Positions 33,361 through 45,200 of a stretch of 64,000 nt of DNA are shown here, piece after piece; the first letter of the stretch is position 1, and each line of letters begins with the position of its first letter. A program made the position numbers and the translations under genes. The notes under the pieces were generated by a model. It was not told the DNA's origin. It worked only from the letters and a program-made list of their open reading frames with translations, and searched no databases. The stretch is taken from positions 27,752,037 through 27,816,036 of the forward strand of contig BSYO01000004.1 of assembly GCA_033239525.1 (NCBI GenBank). The letters are read 5' to 3'. This DNA is from Nepenthes gracilis (lineage: Eukaryota > Streptophyta > Magnoliopsida > Caryophyllales > Nepenthaceae).

Positions 33361-35689
33361 TTATACTCAACACTAGTTTCCCATATTCAAAATTTGGATT
33401 CAAGCTCCAAGAATACCTAATAAGGATTATATCAGCCATCCTTTACACTATTCAAGTGCTTCTTTCTATTGGAATCAAAACTAGTGAGTAGTTATTACCA
33501 ATTGTTTGTGTCAATCAGAGTCCACCACTATGTGGTTTTGGTAAAGACTTATTGATTATTAAATATCTACTTTTACTTTAAAACATTTTTTTTCAAAACC
33601 TATTTTTTAATATAAAATAAGCTAATTTCTCATTCTATTTTTTTCATTTAATTTTAAATCTTAACAGTTAATAGAGTCAATTAAATCTTTCAAAACGTTC
33701 TATACTAGGTAGATCTTTCGTTATGGACAGAAGAGAAACGATTCTATTGCCATAGTGGTACCTCCAAGTGTCATAAACGAAATCCATCTTGATTTTTGTT
33801 TATAGAGAAGCAGTTGTCTTAGTTTTTCTTTCTTAAACAATATAATCAAATGAGCTAGTTTTTCATCTAGTTAGTTACTTATGAGACTTTTATGCCACTA
33901 GGTGCTTCTTGACTCATGTATCTGTATTTTATGGGACTAGCAAATGCATTAGGATATATCCACCAATGAGAATTTAGGTATCCACCATTAATTTGTGGGA
34001 GTCATCTAGTTGGGTGTTACTCTTTCTCTTTCCATTTGGACTTTATCATTAGAAAGAGGTATATCGATTTTTTTGCAGCTGATGAGATTTATCACTCCAA
34101 TATTTTTTTTTATTTTTTCTCAAGTTGATTGGCTTAGTGTTTTCACGTTGAAATATATCTCATATATAAATGTTTCTAAAATTGAATAAAAAGATAATAT
34201 TTTTTATATTTGTATTTAGTAACTTATTTTATATTTGGTCTTATATTTATCCATATGAGATTATAAGTTATTAAACGTTTAGACTAATCAATAAATTCAA
34301 GCGAAGCTTTCTTAATCCTTAGCCTTAAGCCTTAAGTTATGTTGAGTGATTACCCAAAAAATAATTTTTATTTTAATAAAATCTAAAAATTTGAGCATCT
34401 GATAAATTGGGACTCTTAAGTAAATAACTATAATCTTTAAAGTCTCACAAATTCATCTCCTAGGCCTAGTTGGTTTTTTATTTCATTGCATTTATACAAT
34501 TGATTGAACGAAAGATTGAATAACGTTTGTATAGATATAACTTTTATGACTGACAAAAATCAATTGATGGTGTATTTAATATTGCATTCAACGACTTTAT
34601 TCTTCAAGGCACATAACACATCTCTTGAAATTCTTATTTTATTAATTACCAATACACAATATTTTGATTTTAAATGGAGCAAAAAACGTGTCTTCATATA
34701 AAAGGTCTTAAAAAAAAGCATTATTTGGATTAATATTTTTCTTAACACACATCATTTTCAAATTCAACCATTTTTTCAAATCTTGTCGTCTCCCTTTGTA
34801 CTATTTATATTCGAGTTGGGTTCTCTTCTTACTTCTACGTTTTCTCAAAATGAAAAATTTTAAATTCTTAGTCTTAGACTCTTACAATCTCATTACTTAT
34901 TGTTAACAATGGCCTCACAAAAAACTCTTAGGAATGTTGCTGACATTATTTTATGTTTGTCACTATCGGATGTACTTAATATTTATGATAAGTTTTATAT
35001 TCTAATTGACATTTTGTTCATTATGCCTTTATCGGATGAGAGAACATGGTTACCTTGAGATGGCTTCATTACAATTTATGAAGATCTTTAAATGATGGAT
35101 TTCACATTCATGTTGCTAGGAAATTTATTGGTATAATGAAAATCCTAGTGATCCCTATCACACGATTTTATCCCAATGCCATTTGAATTTGGTAGCTTGT
35201 GTGTCTTTTTCAGTCATTATGAGCTTAAATTAGACCCCCACCCAAATGGTTAAAAGTAATTTTTTTATTTTATCAAAAAATAATTGGATTTTCTTAACCC
35301 CCTAAAAAGGTCTTTAAATAAGTAGAAGAGATCCCAACTCTATAAAGAATTAAAATTATTGGTTATTCTTTATTAAAGTCTCATCTAATTGAATTTTATC
35401 AAATAATTGGATAGATGTAAATTTAAATTGTTAAGGTTCAGCCAATGAGAATGATCTTCTTGGTATTAGGATTTGTGTAGATTTTGTGAAGAAACATGTT
35501 ATTGAGTTACGAAATATTAGCAGTGTAAGGCTTGAATTTTATTTTATTTTAATTGTGATTAATTAAGTTAAAAAATTAAAATTGAGGTTCAACGAAAAAG
35601 ATTTTTGGGTTGAAAAATCAAAATTAAATCAAATCATATCGAGTTGATAAATACTTGACTGACACAATACGCGTGCTCATACGTGCTAT

Positions 35690-35970
35690 GGGTAGAGAGA
35701 TCGTGCTTGACTTTCGCTATACTTTTTAGATTAGCCGTGCTCGATATATACCTAAGAGACATCCCAGCGCACTGAGGCAAAATGCTAACACCTGATGCAT
35801 GCCCAACAAGCGTTTGTGCATCACTCTACTATAAATTTCGTGTCAGGTTGAATTTGGGTCATTTTTACGGAGATTTGAGAGATGAAAGAGAAAGAGAAGA
35901 GGAGAAAAGAAAGAAATAAAGAGGAAGTTAGATAAGGCAAATCCAAGTAGATCAAAGTAAGATTTTGGTA
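35690..35970 (+). repeat. Dispersed repeat copy B (partner near 4640-5000)
   Basis: GAGGCAAAATGC, TGATGCATGC and the purine-rich GAAAGAAATAAAGAGG tail parallel the 4640-5000 stretch. The match is weak and by eye. Confidence 0.3.
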
Positions 35971-36170
35971 AATGAAAGTTAGGACAAGTGTATCTTTCAG
36001 CCTTTTTTCTTTTATTACTATTTTTTTCTTACTTTTTTTAGCACTTTTTATTTCAAATACTTATATATGATATATTTTCGTAACTAAAATATTTATATTT
36101 TATATGCATGTAATAATTTTCTAATTCTTCTTCAACAATGCATAAAATTCATGTCCAAATTCAAGTATAT

Positions 36171-37095
36171 TGTTGATGCGTCTCTAGACCCCAGTTATTA
36201 TACGGATTTGGGAGCCACTCAATCTATCACTGTGGGTTTAATTAGAATTAGACTGATTTCTATTTCTACTAACTTGGGTCTTATGAACTACAAACAATGA
36301 ATAAGAAGTTAAAAGATTGGTGGGACTCATTCTCTAATTTATCCTCCAATATTCAAGTTAAAAATATTTTTTCAGAAAATAAAAAGATACAATGATATAA
36401 AAAAATGTGATATTACATGTATGAGGGAGTGTAAGAGGAGGACAGGGCTTCTATAATGTGCTCGATGGAGAGCCGCTTCGAGAAGGTCGGAGGGCAAGGC
36501 TCCGGTGCACAACACTTGGGGAGTGGCTTTAGGAGTATCGATAAGTGAGAGAGCTATTTCTAGAAAGAGTGTTTGGTTCTTTTTGCGCTCTTATTAATCA
36601 ATTAGAATCAATCCCTTCTTTGACGAATGAGAGGGATATTTGTAGACGTTACCGGTTGTGACATTGGCGCTAAAGCTGGTGACAAATGTTCTACTAGGAT
36701 TCACCGGCTGTTGGACATTAATGGAAGCCACTGTTGTTAGGTGTTGTTTTGTGGCGGTGATATGATTGCAGTTGGTTGTGTCCGATAGGGGCTAGGCTGT
36801 TCCTGTGTGGATTGGTTAGATTGTTGTGGGTTGATGGGCGTGGTGGTTCCCAAAGTTGACCTCTATTATCATTTGTCAGTGCCAGGCCAAATTGCTGCTA
36901 CTAAGGTAGAGGGCAAACTTGGGCTGCGATTGGTCAAATCATAGAGGCTGCCTGTTGGGTTTAAATAGTCACTACCTTCTTCAGCCGAGAATACACATGT
37001 TGGAGGTGGATTGTCCATGGGATCTTTTGGGTTCCGCTGCCTCCTAGGTCCTTCCGATAGGCAAGCTGGCTTTTGGGTTGACCCATATTATAACC
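36171..37095 (+). repeat. Dispersed repeat copy (partner at about 50281-51180)
   Basis: Shares with 50281-51180 the block GGTGGGACTCA.TCT..ATTTATC, CTCCAATATTCAAGT, a CGTT.ACCGGTTGTGAC-like middle and the ending TTTTGGGTTGACCC. A TGTTGATGCG start at 36171 may be the 5' end. It looks like an LTR or other non-coding repeat of about 900 bp; no target duplication could be confirmed. Confidence 0.5.
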
Positions 37096-38560
37096 TAATC
37101 TATTAATTGTATTGTTTAGCTAATTTCTATAATATTCTTTTATGCATGTGCTGAAATTATGATTAAATAACTCTCGCATGCTTCAATTCTTTATATGATA
37201 CTCTACATGTCTAAAAATATACTGGTATGTTTGGAATTGTCTTGCATATTTCAAAAATTCTTAAATTTTCTTTGCATATTTATAATGAAAGAAAGAAATT
37301 GTTGATTTTCCACAAAAAATTTCACAAATAGCCCATATGTTATAAATTTCAGAATGGAACTTTTATATACTTTAAAAATTTATATGTTTAAGTTTATACA
37401 CAGATTTTATACAATGTATGATAAGAAAATTGATAAAATTTTAAAGAAAAACTATACTATATGTTAAAGAATTAAAATTATTTTCTCCAAAATGAGAAAA
37501 TATAAGAATTATAAAAAATTATGTAAAATTTTTATATATCTAAATATTAGATCATTGTAATAAATTTAGCAGGTGGTATATTATGATATGTCTTAACATA
37601 TTATAGTGATAATCGAGATTTAAATTTATCATTTATGAGTAAAAGTAGTGTCTGGCCCCATCTATAGGATTATATATATGACGTCCCACTTATACATCTT
37701 GAATAGTAGTGTAAAGCTTTTAATTGTGTAAAAATAAATATAATTTAAATTTTAATTATATATTCCTTTAATCTACAAGGTCCTACTAACCCTTAATCCC
37801 TCAGAATTTATATATTTGAGTATGAATTTTATAGCACCATTTAAATAAGAACATATAGAAGGAAATTTAAGAAGTTGTGTGTATTATGATGAAAATTCAT
37901 GGCATTTCGTTGAATTTGATTAATTATTTCTTCCGACATATTTTAACACAAATCATATGTTAAATTATGTAAATTATATACCTTACTAAACTTCTAATTT
38001 ATTATATTTCTATTTTTCATTAATCCCTTCAAATTAGAGGTTCAGGCACTTGTAGGAAGGTAAAATCTCGATTGAGGAGTTGAGGTTGAAGAGATTTTAA
38101 ATTAAATTTAAAAAAATCAGATATTGTATCTTATTTTAGACAATTTTGGTTCTATATTAACTTAATTATAGCATCAGAGTATAAATAATATTGTTGGATT
38201 ACAATTTTATTATGATTGCTCAGATATTCTAATTTCGTTTGGATTAAACATGGTTTCTTACGTATAGTCCAATATCATAATTTCGTTAGTATTTGAAATC
38301 ACTTGATGGTATAAAATTTCGGATCTTGTGATTTAATTTAATAATATTATTTTTGTTATGATCAATCAATATATCAACGTGAAACTCACGTTTACGACTA
38401 ATTAGGTTGCTCATTAAATAATTATTAATATCGTTAATTATAAATAATAGAATTAGATATTAGGACGTGACAAGCAGCTTTCTTATCCATCATTGCCTTG
38501 GATTCAATTGATTGGTACATTACTATTGGGAGTGATAACGTTGTCAAGTTGTCTACTCAC
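37096..38560. other. AT-rich intergenic DNA
   Basis: Nothing recognisable; low-complexity AT-rich sequence only. Confidence 0.6.
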
Positions 38561-39083
38561 CCCTTGAAAAGGAGAAGGGACATCGTATAAGGTTTGTCTC
38601 CTAGGATTCACCCTGATGTTGGCTGGCCTAACGATCATCCTTTGACTTCACCAACTGCTTTTATTATTGATAAATTGTTAACAGTAATTGATGCTATTTT
38701 TGACAAGTGTGTAGATAAAGTGAGAGTCGAGATAAAAGTAGAAAAGGCTGCACAATCTTCTACTTCAATTCTCGCCTCCTCTCCACTGATGTCCTCGGAA
38801 AAGATGCCTATTTTGCATGATAATAGATGATCCCAATTATTGTGTCATATGAGGAGCATTACTCTTCACACCGCTCTATATGTTGAAATGTTCAGTCATC
38901 GCTGCTTCCATCTTTGCTGTATATAAGATTCTTATCATTCCCTATTCTCCTTTAGTTGGACAAGCAGTGGAGATTGGATTAACTCATGTCACCTATCTAG
39001 GATCTAGTGTTGTGGGTGGCACATTTACTGTAAAGGATATTGAAATCTGCTGAGTATCTCCTTTTTTTGAGTAATAAGGAGAC
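38560..39083 (+). pseudogene. Unrecognised coding-like fragment split by a solo LTR
   Basis: Sequence of balanced composition, including a 78-codon open stretch at 38594-38830 that begins at a non-ATG codon. It resumes after the LTR at 40010 to about 40130, so the LTR inserted into it. I do not recognise the family. It may be a transposon relic or a decayed gene piece. Confidence 0.3.
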
Positions 39084-40004
39084 TGTTGGGCCCCAATATA
39101 AAGGCCCATAAAAGCACGGTCCGAAAGAAAGGCCAAAGCGAGAGGCCCAAAGATACTCCAACCAGTCAAGAAGGCAGGGTGGCTTGAGAGGCCCAAAGTA
39201 GAGGTCAATGTCCCAAAGACCAAAACCACAGCAGAAGCCCAAGAAATCCCGTCCGCTCACAAGGAGCTCCACTCAGGGACAAGGACTACCCTATGCTCGG
39301 TCAAGGATGCCAGCTAAGCGATTTTGCCGATTTCCAAGGAAACCTGCAACCACTGCCAGTCTCCATCTAAACAGAACACGCCTGGTCAAATCAAGACTGA
39401 CGCTTAAACCCTACTAAACTGACACACCTAGACCTGTCAGAGGCGCTAGCCGCGTGCCTTATCGCGTATGTCAGCAGCATTAATGAGGTCAGCGGGACAC
39501 CGCACAGCTTCTGGGTCATCCGATGACTGCCACGCGTCTCCTCCGGAACGGCAGCAAAGTCCCTCTCTAGGGAGACCGGATCCTTTCTTCCCCAAAAAAT
39601 AGTTGACTCCACAAAGAAGGCAAGAAGCACACTTCCTTTCGGCCCTGAACATCTCTCTTTCCTGCGAAACAGAACAGAAGAGTGGTCAAGCCTTCTCACA
39701 AGCGATCCCCCCTAAATGAGAAATACAAATCAGGAAACAAGGACGGGATTAACCCCGACACTTATACTTTGTAAAGACTTCAACCCAAATAGTGAAGCAC
39801 TTTCAAGGTCCTGAGCCTCGTGATTTTTTCTCCCAATTCAAGAGGAGGTTTTCCACGTAAAATATCCGATTTCAATCTTCCTCTTGTGTCCACCACCACA
39901 CATACTTATGTTGCCTGGAAACCACGAATCCAATTGGACTCAGTGGATTAAGTACGCCAGCTAACTACGGATCCGACTGGACGCCGCGGGTCCAAAACGC
40001 AACG
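39084..40004 (+). mobile_element. Solo LTR of the 18322 family (921 bp)
   Basis: Begins TGTTGGGCCCCAATATAAAGG and ends AAAACGCAACG (final base changed from the expected A). Perfect 5-bp target duplications GAGAC lie at 39079-39083 and 40005-40009. It shares the whole LTR layout with 18322 and 22395. The G-box is changed to CACGCG at 39531-39536 and no TATAAATA is left, so the promoter is probably dead. Confidence 0.88.
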
Positions 40005-40129
40005 GAGACTAAAATTTCAAGGAGGAAATCTAGGCTTGGATTACTGAATATTTTAGCTAACTTTATCATTTCTTCGTTGGAGGCTGTTATCCTCTTTGGA
40101 CCATGGTGTTACTAGTTTCTCGTTCAACA

Positions 40130-40849
40130 CTATTGCAAGAGAGGTTTTATTTTTTTTTTTCTTGAGAGCTATATTTTTATTTTTCAACTTTAATTCTTTT
40201 ACTTAATTTCATATTATTAATATACTCTTTTGTAGTCCTTAAAACTGATGAATCAAATTGGACGCCATCTTTTTTTTTTAGAATTAAGAAATTATGTGCA
40301 TGTTTTGGTTTTAGAAGCTAGAAATTTTAAGGTTTGATCGGATCATTAAGTCCTTGTCTCTAGTTTTGAGCATTAGTGGTAGAATTATACTGTAAAATTT
40401 ATCTTTTCTTAATTTTTAATATGGTGCCACAACTTTGTAATAGGATAATATAATTTGTTCTTTAATAAGTATTTCTTAAAATTTTTGCCTCGCCATGTAA
40501 CCAAATTGGTTCTCATAAATCTAAATCATCGAGCCTAGCCTCCCGAGCAATATTACCTCGATTATTTGATTATGTGATGGCTCAATTAATTTCTAACTAA
40601 ATCTTTAGATAATCGTCGTTGATGAGAAAAGACCCTAATCCTTGATCATATATAATTGATCATTTGTGTTCCACAAAGATATTTATTATCACTTAGGCAT
40701 ATATGGTGCCCTTGAGGTTTGGATTCCCTGGAATTTGATTACACCCTGAGTAAGTATTCATGATGCTTAGTAGCTAATATCCGGATGTCGAATTTGTCGG
40801 TTGGTTGATCATTAGGTGCGAAGAATTATCTTTTTGACATATATTTTTC
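40130..40849. other. AT-rich spacer
   Basis: T-runs and short AT-rich segments with no gene seen. The last 250 bp before the repeat at 40850 has weak similarity to the 33000-33150 stretch. Confidence 0.5.
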
Positions 40850-41075
40850 ACTTCTATAAAGTCAATGCACATCCTATAACCCAATCTTTTTCATGATCAT
40901 TCAGTTATTCGATTATTCAATTATATATCTGATTTTTAATTATTCTGATTAAAATTAAGTTAATGTAATATTAGAATTTAGATCTAAAGGGCCGGTTAAT
41001 TTTTTTTATTTTCTAAATTTACTATTTATAGGTTTATTATACTGATAAATCAAATTAGTCGTATTTATCCTATAC
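40850..41075 (+). repeat. Dispersed repeat copy (partner at 33000-33360)
   Basis: Ordered matches to 33150-33360, as described for that copy: TAACCCAATCTTTTTCATGATCATTCAG, TTTCTAAATTTACTATTTATAGG, CAAATTAGTCGTATT. It lies about 300 bp upstream of the HAB1-like transcription unit. Confidence 0.45.
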
Positions 41076-41379
41076 CTACCATGATTATTTTTATTTATTT
41101 TTATTTTACAACTACATTTCATGAGAAAGGGAAAAGGAACCTGCGTTTCATTTCCTCTTGTTTGTGGTCATCTAGAATTGCTTTGCCTGGTGGACGCGTG
41201 GAGCTCATCTTGTCACTTTCACTTCCAATTTCTTGGAAATTATTTAATGGGCTCTATCGCTTTCACTTTTCGGTTCGCAGAAACCAGAAAATATAATGGA
41301 TTGGAATCCGTTTAATTTTATTTATTTATTTATTTAATGCGTGAAATCATTAATTTATTGAGTGGACAACTGTGCTGCT

Positions 41380-42200
41380 GCTCTTCTTTGCTTCCTTCTT
41401 TTCACCGGTAGCTCCTCTCTCGAGCCGGTAAGCGACATCAGGTCTTCTGCTTTCCCTTTCTTGTTGCTGCCGAGTGTTCGCGAAAATTTGTGGTCTTTGA
41501 AGCAGCTTTAGAGCTGCTGAGAATTGTGCTTGGTAAAGGTTGAAAGATTCAGGGAATAGAGGGAAAGAGAGGCCGAGAAGGTTACCTCAGATCTGGGTAA
41601 CAATTTTCTTTCTTTAATTGGGAGGGCATTCCTGTGATCATGGAGTCTCTATCTTCTTCCTTTTAATTCCTTTACGTGGTCGAATTTACTTGCTCTTCTT
41701 TGTTGTTATTGTTAGATCAATTAGAACTTCGTACGTTTGGTTTTGTTGGTCTCGTCTGAATTTCTCCGGATAAGATTAGATTCGAGAGATAGAGGAAAGA
41801 AAGAGGAAAAAAAGGGAGATCTTCGGTCTTCGTCGAGCTTCTTCCCTGATTTGGTTAGTTCTGTTAATTGCGGAAAAGTCTGGAAAGTCAACTTTCATGA
41901 ACAGGGACTAGAGATTTCTGGCTTTACAGCCTCTCTCTCTCTCTCTCTCTCTATTTATTGGTTTCCATGAACTGGGATTTATCTCTCTCTGTCGATTCGA
42001 TTGTCCATCTATTTCTTCTCCATTTCACTGCTTGTGGCTTCTTGAAGCCTATTTCTGTTGCTTTCAGATCAACCCACTTGAGTGGAGAGGACTGGCTTCA
42101 GTGCTCTTTTTTTGTTTTTTAAATTTGGAGGGCTTGAAAGGTCAAGTGGATCGATTCACAACAAAGGGGTTTGCAAGGGAAGATATCACCAGCAGTCATT
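41380..42200 (+). promoter_or_regulatory. 5' leader and leader intron of the HAB1-like gene
   Basis: CT-rich leader-like sequence from about 41380. A candidate leader intron runs from a GTAAC donor near 41597 to the acceptor TTTCAG ending at 42067. It contains a CT microsatellite (41930-41952). If spliced, the remaining leader 42068-42200 holds no ATG, so the first ATG is 42201. If unspliced, a short upstream frame (MESLSSSF) at 41640-41666 precedes the gene. Leader introns are common in clade A PP2C genes. Confidence 0.55.
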
Positions 42201-45200
42201 ATGCCCTTTGGGATAGGTAATTTTGTTAGTGATGATGAAGCAATGATCGCTGGGCTTATGCTGAAGGAAAATTCAGCTAGCTTGCTGTCGGATATATCTG
42301 TGGAAAGGCTGCCTTTGGGGACTAGTAAAACGTCATGCTGCAATAACCTGGCAGCTGGATTTAGCACAGTAACAGATTCACTATGCGAAAAGAATATCTG
42401 TGAAGAGCTTACTTCATCAACGGTGACTAGTGGAAAACAAAGTTGTCATGTTAATGGTAGTAACAATGAGCGAGAAACTATAGAGGCGGATTGCTTTCCG
42501 TGTTGTCAGTCTATGGCTGGTGAAAATAGCAGCAGCAATGGTGAGGAATCTTCAGCTGGAGATGCTAATTCGGTGTCTAATTTGCCTACTTATATGGGCA
42601 TAGAGAAGAATGGGAAGGATTTAAAAGCTGTGACCCAGTTTATTACATGGGATTCAAAAGATGAATTGGAGCCTGTAGGAGATGTATTTGCAGTGGCTGA
42701 GGATCTTGATGTGGAGGAAGGCAATGGACACGATCTAAACGCATCTTCTGTGCTTCTTGGAAAACCTCAGGAAAAGATAATTCGAACTATGAGCAGCCAG
42801 TGTGGATTCTGTAAGGATTCCAAGCCTCTTTGGGGTTTTACGTCAATCTGTGGTGGGAGACCTGAGATGGAAGATGCCATTGCAGCTATTCCATGTTTCC
42901 AAAGACTTCCTACTAAAATGTTCATGAGCGAGCATGAATCGAATGGTTTGGATCAGAATTTGACTCAGGCTGTGAACTTCTATGGTGTCTATGATGGACA
43001 TGGAGGCTGTCAGGTAAACTGGATGTTTCCCTTCTTTCTGTTGAATTGTCTTATCATTAAGTAAGCTATGATTGTCCAAATGAATTAATTGTGTTTGTAC
43101 TAGTATATCTACTTTACCGTGTGATTCTTCTGTTCTTAGGTGGCAAATTATTGTCGTGATCGTCTCCATCTGGCACTGGCAGAGGAGATAGAGACTTTAA
43201 AAAGAGAGTTCCAAAATGGTTGCATTGCTAATAATTGGCAGGAGCAGTGGGAGAAAGCTTTCTATCGTTGTTTTCTGAAAGTTGATGCAGAAGTTGGAGG
43301 ATCCCAGCAAGGCAATATGGAGGGAAACGGTAGTGTCCCTGAGACTGATCTTGAACCTATTGCCCCTGAGACTGTTGGGTCTACTGCTGTCGTGGCCGTT
43401 GTTTGCTCATCCCACATCATAGTTGCTAATAGTGGTGATTCAAGGGCAGTGCTATGTCGTGGGAAAACACCCATGCCATTGTCAATAGACCATAAAGTAG
43501 GTTAATGTTTTTTGCATTTGGCATTTCTTTCTAGAGGGCCAATGGAGTACATCTGATTTTATCATTATTCTGTGTTCAGCCTAACAGGAAAGATGAGTGG
43601 GAAAGGATAGAAGCTGCCGATGGCAAAGTTATACAGTGGAATGGGTTCCGTGTTTTTGGTGTTCTTGCAATGTCAAGATCCATTGGTAAGTGTTTCATAA
43701 CTGAATGTGTATGTTAGAGAGTGCAAATCACGTTCGCAAGGTCTCCATTTTCGTATGTTGAACCCCGTTATGTTAATGAAAGTAATAACCCTTGGAGCTT
43801 TATCAATGAAAGTAACAACCATGGTGACACATTTCTGGCATTTCATTAGTATCCTTTAATTGCCTCTCTCAGTGCTTAGGTGAACTTGTATTATGAACTG
43901 GCAAAGTTTCCAACTAGAGAGTAGAGAGTAGTCCACCGAATGTTAGCTTTTTATATTCAGCATCTTGGGCAGTGGCTGCAACATGGCCAAGTTATCAAAA
44001 TTTAAGCATTTGCAGTTCTAGCTGAATATCTTCAGGCAATCCTACACTACGCCTAATGATGCTATGCACTTTGTCCTCATTAATGGGCCACTAGTTTCTG
44101 CCTTTTGGAACTCTATAGGCTTCCACACCATGACTAACCATACTCAGGCCCTCATAATACATAGTTCTAGCTCAATGTCTTCTGGCAATCCTCCAATAAA
44201 ATTAATACCTGACCAGTCTTTGTGCTTATCCTCATTAAGAGAATTGGCTGTGTTTGTATGCTTTCTCGAAGGGGATCTTTGATATTACTGTAAAGCCACT
44301 ACATGTTGCCTGGTGGATAGGAGTTTGAGTCATAGAAACAATCTCTTGCAGTATGTAAGGTAAGATCCCATTTACTAGACCCAAAAGTAATGTGGCCCTT
44401 CCCCAAGGCCTGTGCGCTGTGGGAGTTTCTTACTCTAGGCTTCCTTTTATGCTTTTCAGAACACTTTATGGTCGTAATTCACTGAATTGAATTTCTCAAT
44501 CATCAGCTCCCTTAATGGCTAAACTTTATGACTGGGTCAAGCCTACAGAATTTGTGTTGGTAGTTGTTATTGTTCTGCCAACGGCAGGTGTAACCTTTCA
44601 AACGCATGGAAACCATGATCACTTCTTATGTGCATATGCTCCTATAGGCAAAAATATTTTCGAGCTGGTTGAACCAATCAAACTGTGCTTCTGTGCCCTC
44701 TTTGCCATCAAAATCAGAATGGGTGATTTAAACCCCCTTAATTCGGTTTGAGAACAAGAATGGCAACAGTAGGTCATTTAATTAAACATTGGCCTGCAAC
44801 ATGGCAAACCTCAAAGCAACATCTGCCTGCTACTGGTTTGGACTTTTTGAAGTAGTATCCAATTCTTGTATTTAGTAATAATCTAATTATTACTGAGCAC
44901 AAATACAGAAGCATTACCTCAATAAAGTTGCTTTACTAATTGAATAACATAAGATGCTTTACTAATTGAATAACATAAGATGCCTTAGTCTATCTATAGT
45001 AAGGGGCTCTTTATTACTGAGTGGTAAGCTGAAAACTCCGCACTAATGTCCTTAGGGTTCAAATCGCTATCCTAGCAAAAATATGTCAGATGACAATGTA
45101 AATGGAATGATACCTCCACATTCTGAGAAGCCAAGTACACATTCTGAGAAGCAGAAGTTCTCCCACGACCCTTCCCTTTCTCATATCAAAAAGCCTTCTG

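Larger units (their letters stand above)
31760..36170. other. AT-rich intergenic DNA
   Basis: No gene recognised. It contains dispersed-repeat copies at 33000-33360 and 35690-35970, annotated separately. Small open frames (for example near 34504-34701) have AT-driven composition only. Confidence 0.6.

Noticed and set aside
45003..45075. A functional tRNA gene
   Set aside because: Only A-box- and B-box-like words are present; I could not form acceptor and anticodon stems, so it is listed only as a possible SINE head.
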